DNA of 64,000 nucleotides, taken from contig UZAN01039526.1 of the NCBI GenBank assembly GCA_900618425.1, positions 62,001 through 126,000 of the forward strand. The letters run 5' to 3'. The notes under the pieces are model-generated. The model was not told the DNA's origin, ran no database searches, and saw only the letters and a program-made list of their open reading frames with translations. A program made the translations under genes and the position numbers. Below, piece by piece: positions 60,378 to 64,000 of the stretch. How positions within the stretch are numbered: position 1 is the stretch's first letter; every line of letters starts with the position of its first letter. This stretch comes from Echinostoma caproni (lineage: Eukaryota > Platyhelminthes > Trematoda > Plagiorchiida > Echinostomatidae).

Positions 60378-61343
60378 TCTACACCTTTTTCCATCAAGCC
60401 TTAGGTAAAACCCGCAATCCTTTAGCCTCGACCAGTAATCCTTTAGCTAAAATCCGAAATGCCTCAGCCAAAACCCGTAGTCCTTTTGCCTCAACGCACC
60501 AAATTTAACCACGCCGCCGTAGGTGAGTCAGATCAAAAAGTATCGGAATATTCTGAAGTCAACAAATGTTTAAAAATATATTTTCTATAAATTTTGATCC
60601 TGCAACACATGTGGATCGGAGAAGGTTTAAACGATATGCCCGTATCATCAAATCATTTGACACATCTCGTACAGCTTCAGTGTTTCTGTATAGAATGCGA
60701 CACTCCTAGGAGTAAAAATCCTAAGTGTAACTCAAACGATACATTGCTTTGAATATGTGCTAAGGATAATAAAGCGTTCGTAAAAGTACACCCTCAAGCC
60801 ATCAGTTTATTAACGGTGCAACGTATATCATAATTACCACGGTCGAGGTTTAATTATTACGGGTTTTTGTCTATAGCTTCTTGGGAAACGGTGTTCTATA
60901 GCGGTATGTGTCAGCAGTGTTTATTATCCTCGAACTTTTAATGTATCCGTATGTTGAAAAAGAGTTCACTTTAAGTGGATATACGAAACGGTAAGCACAT
61001 AGCTTTTGATTTATTTCAGGGCTTCTAAATGCAAAACAGTAAATTGTTTGAGTTTCATTTGAGACTTTTACTCCTAGGAGTGTCGCATTCTATACAGAAA
61101 CACTGAAGCTGTACGAGATGTGTCAAATGATTTGATGATACGGGCATATCGTTTAAACCTTCTCCGATCCACATGTGTTGCAGGATCAAAATTTATAGAA
61201 AATATATTTTTAAACATTTGTTGACTTCAGAATATTCCGATACTTTTTGATCTGACTCACCTACTGCGGCGTGGTTAAATTTGGTGCGTTGAGGCAAAAG
61301 GACTACGGGTTTTGGTTCAAGCTTGATGGGAAAAGGTGAGGCC
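60378..61343. repeat. Long inverted repeat, near-perfect 250-bp arms
   Basis: 60468-60717 is the reverse complement of 61066-61315; reading base by base I see one difference (60518 against 61265). A 348-bp spacer (60718-61065) separates the arms. Similarity fades inward over some 30 bp. Outside the core, CCTTTTTCCATCAAG (about 60384) pairs with CTTGATGGGAAAAGG (about 61322), so the unit probably spans 60378-61343. No open frame of note is inside. A perfect palindrome ACTCCTAGGAGT lies at the inner end of each arm. It could be a foldback/MITE element or a hairpin-RNA locus. Confidence 0.9.
60401..60483 (+). repeat. Four diverged 21-bp tandem units, left arm only
   Basis: Units at 60401-60420, 60421-60441, 60442-60462 and 60463-60483 follow the pattern TTtAGc-aAAaCCcg-A-tCC. 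The right arm has only one such unit at the same place, so the array expanded on the left or shrank on the right. Confidence 0.7.
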
Positions 61344-64000
61344 ATCCGTGACTTACGGTACAAATTCAAAATCGAAATGATCTAAAATGTATTTCCAATT
61401 CACAATCTCATAAATTGGTCTGAAGATGCATCAAAAGCCTTCCGACGCCTTCAGACATATCGCATCAGATTCCATTTTGCTAAATCATAGTCCGTATAAC
61501 AGTTGGATATATAAAGATAATAACATATATGCGTACCAAATCCCATGACCCTACTTATAATTGTTCATAAAATGGAGGTGCACTAAAAACAATTCGCATG
61601 CAAAAAAACTTTGCACGGAATGATAATGGAGGCTTTGGTCTCTGATGAGTAGTCTGTCAGTTGTTCCACCAACAACTCGATAACATCTATCGAATGAATG
61701 CACGAAAACTTTGTTCTGAAAATTGACTGTATAGGGTGGCGACAATGGAAATGCGAAAACTAAACATAAGTAGGGGTTGCTAGAGAGGATATCAGATGAT
61801 GACTACGTTGCTCGTAACAATTATTTGTCACTTTAAGCAAAAGTTCGTAACTCGGGGATAGGGGTTGTCCTACTCCATCTGCCACCAATACACACACAAA
61901 GAAACACACACCTGTGTACTTTTCATCTCCTTCGCTTATGATAACCGAATGGGTGAACCCTCAGTTGAACTTCTTAAAATAATCATCGATTTGAAACCGG
62001 TCTATCTGTCGTGCATACTCCGGTGTCCAAAAATTAGTCAGTTTCGATTCGGATGTTAAAACAAGTTCAAAATTCAAGCGAACAGGTTTGCTAAACCAAC
62101 TGCTCAATTTAAACGCGTCACACAGAATGGTTGTTTTGTTTAACCGAGTACAAAGATTTCAGGCTTAAGCGAACTGCCACAACAAGGCCTGTTGCTTGTT
62201 TCTGGTGTACTTTCTCCGTTCACCTACAGTCCCATTGTATCTCAAAAGTATTTCCATAGGTATGGAGTTCATATTAATACGCGGTCCATGAATCAGTAAA
62301 CACAAAGCTTTGGTCTGGAGATATCATTTGTTCTATCGATTGAATTCTGTATCTGGTGCAGACAGTTGCAAACCTAAGCAGATAATCTCATGTAATTAAG
62401 CGTTTATGCTTCTCCAAGTGCATAACTAATCAAATAGCAAGAACAAGTAACAAATTACACTTTTAGATGCAAACCTTTTGAGATTTTCGAAACTCGTTTC
62501 CAAATCTCGAATCTCATGAATGATGCATATTTCTTACAGTAAAACCAAATCATAACTTCCTCATAAACCGCAGTTTTATTGGCGCCAGGGGGTAAGTTCA
62601 GTGGGAGATATTATAATTTCTCGTTTGTTCCACTACGAATGGGGAGGTCAACATACTTTATCAGATGAGATGCTGATTAACAAAATGATGATGTAAAACA
62701 TCTGAAGAAGACCCGACGGATATGAAAAGGGTACATATGAACTCATAGTTACCCCTGAGTAGTAGTATGGGATGATTGTAATGGACTTAGGCTGGCAACA
62801 CGGACAGACAAGAGTAGAGTTCTTACTGTCATTTTTCAACAATCGGGATGTTTGGAAAAATGGTGTAATCCGACAGTTGGCCATAATGGTGCTATTTGTT
62901 TTCCTCTCCCTCAATGAAGCCCAATTCCTATTAAACTAATACGTTCTTTCCCAATTAATATGTATTGTTAGCTTGATAAAGATCAACGATGTTCGCTCCA
63001 CGTATTTCGAAATAGGCTATCATTATTATTATTATTAATATCGTTGTTGTTCTTACTGAAGACGATGACGACGACGATGCGTTAGACGGTCTTTCATTCA
63101 GGTTTCACCTTCGCTCACAACCCTCACTCCCTCAAGCTTATCAAACACGTCGAAAACATTATAGACCCGAGTTTCACTCTCCTTCGAATGGTAATGAAAT
63201 AACAACGACTCATTCCGGAAAGCGTCTAGAAGAACTGGCCTAGAATTATAATGTATGAATATATAAATATTATTTACAGCTTGATTTCTCATCGTTAATT
63301 GTAAATTTGAGGGGGAAGCCGACCAGGTAACGAATGGAAACTTCACATAAGATCTAATTTGAGAGGATTGTCAAAAGTGCAGTTGGGTTGCTGATTCAGG
63401 TTCATGCACCTCAGAAAAATCGGGGTCAGTGGTTTATCAAAGTCTATGCATTTTATTTATGTGCCGATGGTTGATGAAGCGAGAGAAACGTTCTCCGCAT
63501 ATTGCCGGTTAAAAATAGTCTCAGCTTCCCTCGCGTTCCATTTATCCTAAATAGAAACAAATCAACTGAGCATTCGCAGCCTCACTTGTACAGCCACAGC
63601 CAAATGTTTATATAGCTGCAATGGGCAGCTGGACGCTGATCAATATTCAATTCGTTGCATTCCACTCCTGTTTCTAGCTCATGCCACTTGAGCGCGCTGT
63701 CAAAGATCCGCTCAAACAGTCACCGTGCTTTTATTCATGCATGTCCGACGACGATCCTATGCAATTTGACATAGTTTTTCGCTGATTGCATTTGAGTGCG
63801 CACATGTGGAGACATTGGGTCAATCGGTCCGTCAAAGCACTTTTGCAACCGGTAAGCTTGTTTATGACTGAAAATAATCGATGGTCGCTCGGTTATTCTC
63901 CACTCGCCCGATACGGAAAATATTTAAATATAATAAAGGTCAGGTGTTCTTTCATTCGATCAGGTATTGACCTAAATCAACTTTCCGATTCATTTTGATG
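61344..64000. other. No gene recognised
   Basis: No supported gene or element. A short (ATT)n run at about 63022-63037 and a GAC/GAT-rich stretch at 63060-63080 are present. Frames of 60-88 codons have no recognisable product. Confidence 0.45.

Noticed and set aside
60401..60483. CRISPR-like array of 21-bp repeats
   Set aside because: The units are contiguous and diverged with no spacers, in a eukaryotic setting; this is a minisatellite-like array.

Overview
The window looks like gene-poor, AT-rich nuclear DNA from a flatworm, most likely a trematode. This is inferred from the repeats: CR1/Rex1-like, RTE (SR2-like) and jockey-like non-LTR retrotransposons, Penelope-like elements with GIY-YIG remnants, a Ty3/gypsy element, and tRNA-derived SINEs carrying hammerhead ribozymes, as in the schistosome Sm-alpha family. 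Nothing looks bacterial: no operons, rRNA genes, intact tRNA genes or CRISPR array. Almost every open frame is either a short chance frame or a broken transposon gene.

Layout. 1-13 kb: no gene seen, with scattered tRNA-derived SINEs at 3.4, 10.8 and 12.7 kb. 13.8-15.6 kb: a rearranged CR1-like copy (copy A). 16-24.9 kb: small inverted repeats, a CR1-like fragment (19.8-20.9), a Penelope-like fragment (22.8-23.4) and a reverse-strand jockey-like fragment (24.0-24.9). 28.2-30.7 kb: CR1-like copy B, which shares a 779-bp identical block with copy A. 34.2-34.6 kb: a large imperfect palindrome. 39.8-40.2 and 42.0-45.1 kb: reverse-strand CR1-like copies E and C; C is split by a Penelope-like fragment. 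45.1-45.5 kb: foldback SINE with a hammerhead. 46.0-48.9 kb: RTE element broken by a SINE, a foreign non-LTR tail and a small palindrome. 49.6-52.6 kb: the most complete CR1-like copy (D). 54.4-57.9 kb: reverse-strand Ty3/gypsy with a 3' LTR and no 5' half, containing an assembly gap. 58.3-60.0 kb: two SINEs, one the second foldback/hammerhead copy. 60.1 kb: one weak candidate host exon. 60.4-61.3 kb: a near-perfect 250-bp-arm inverted repeat. The rest to 64 kb: nothing recognised.

The most interesting structure is a short element present twice (45.1-45.5 and 59.6-60.0 kb). It has a tRNA-like Pol III promoter, then a minimal hammerhead ribozyme, then a tail that also occurs inverted at the left end. 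In copy 2 the inverted tail begins exactly at the predicted ribozyme cleavage site. The damage in the two ribozymes is at different positions, so each copy supplies the base the other lost. A third SINE at 12.7 kb keeps the same module. All boundaries were read by eye and are approximate unless a perfect repeat fixes them.
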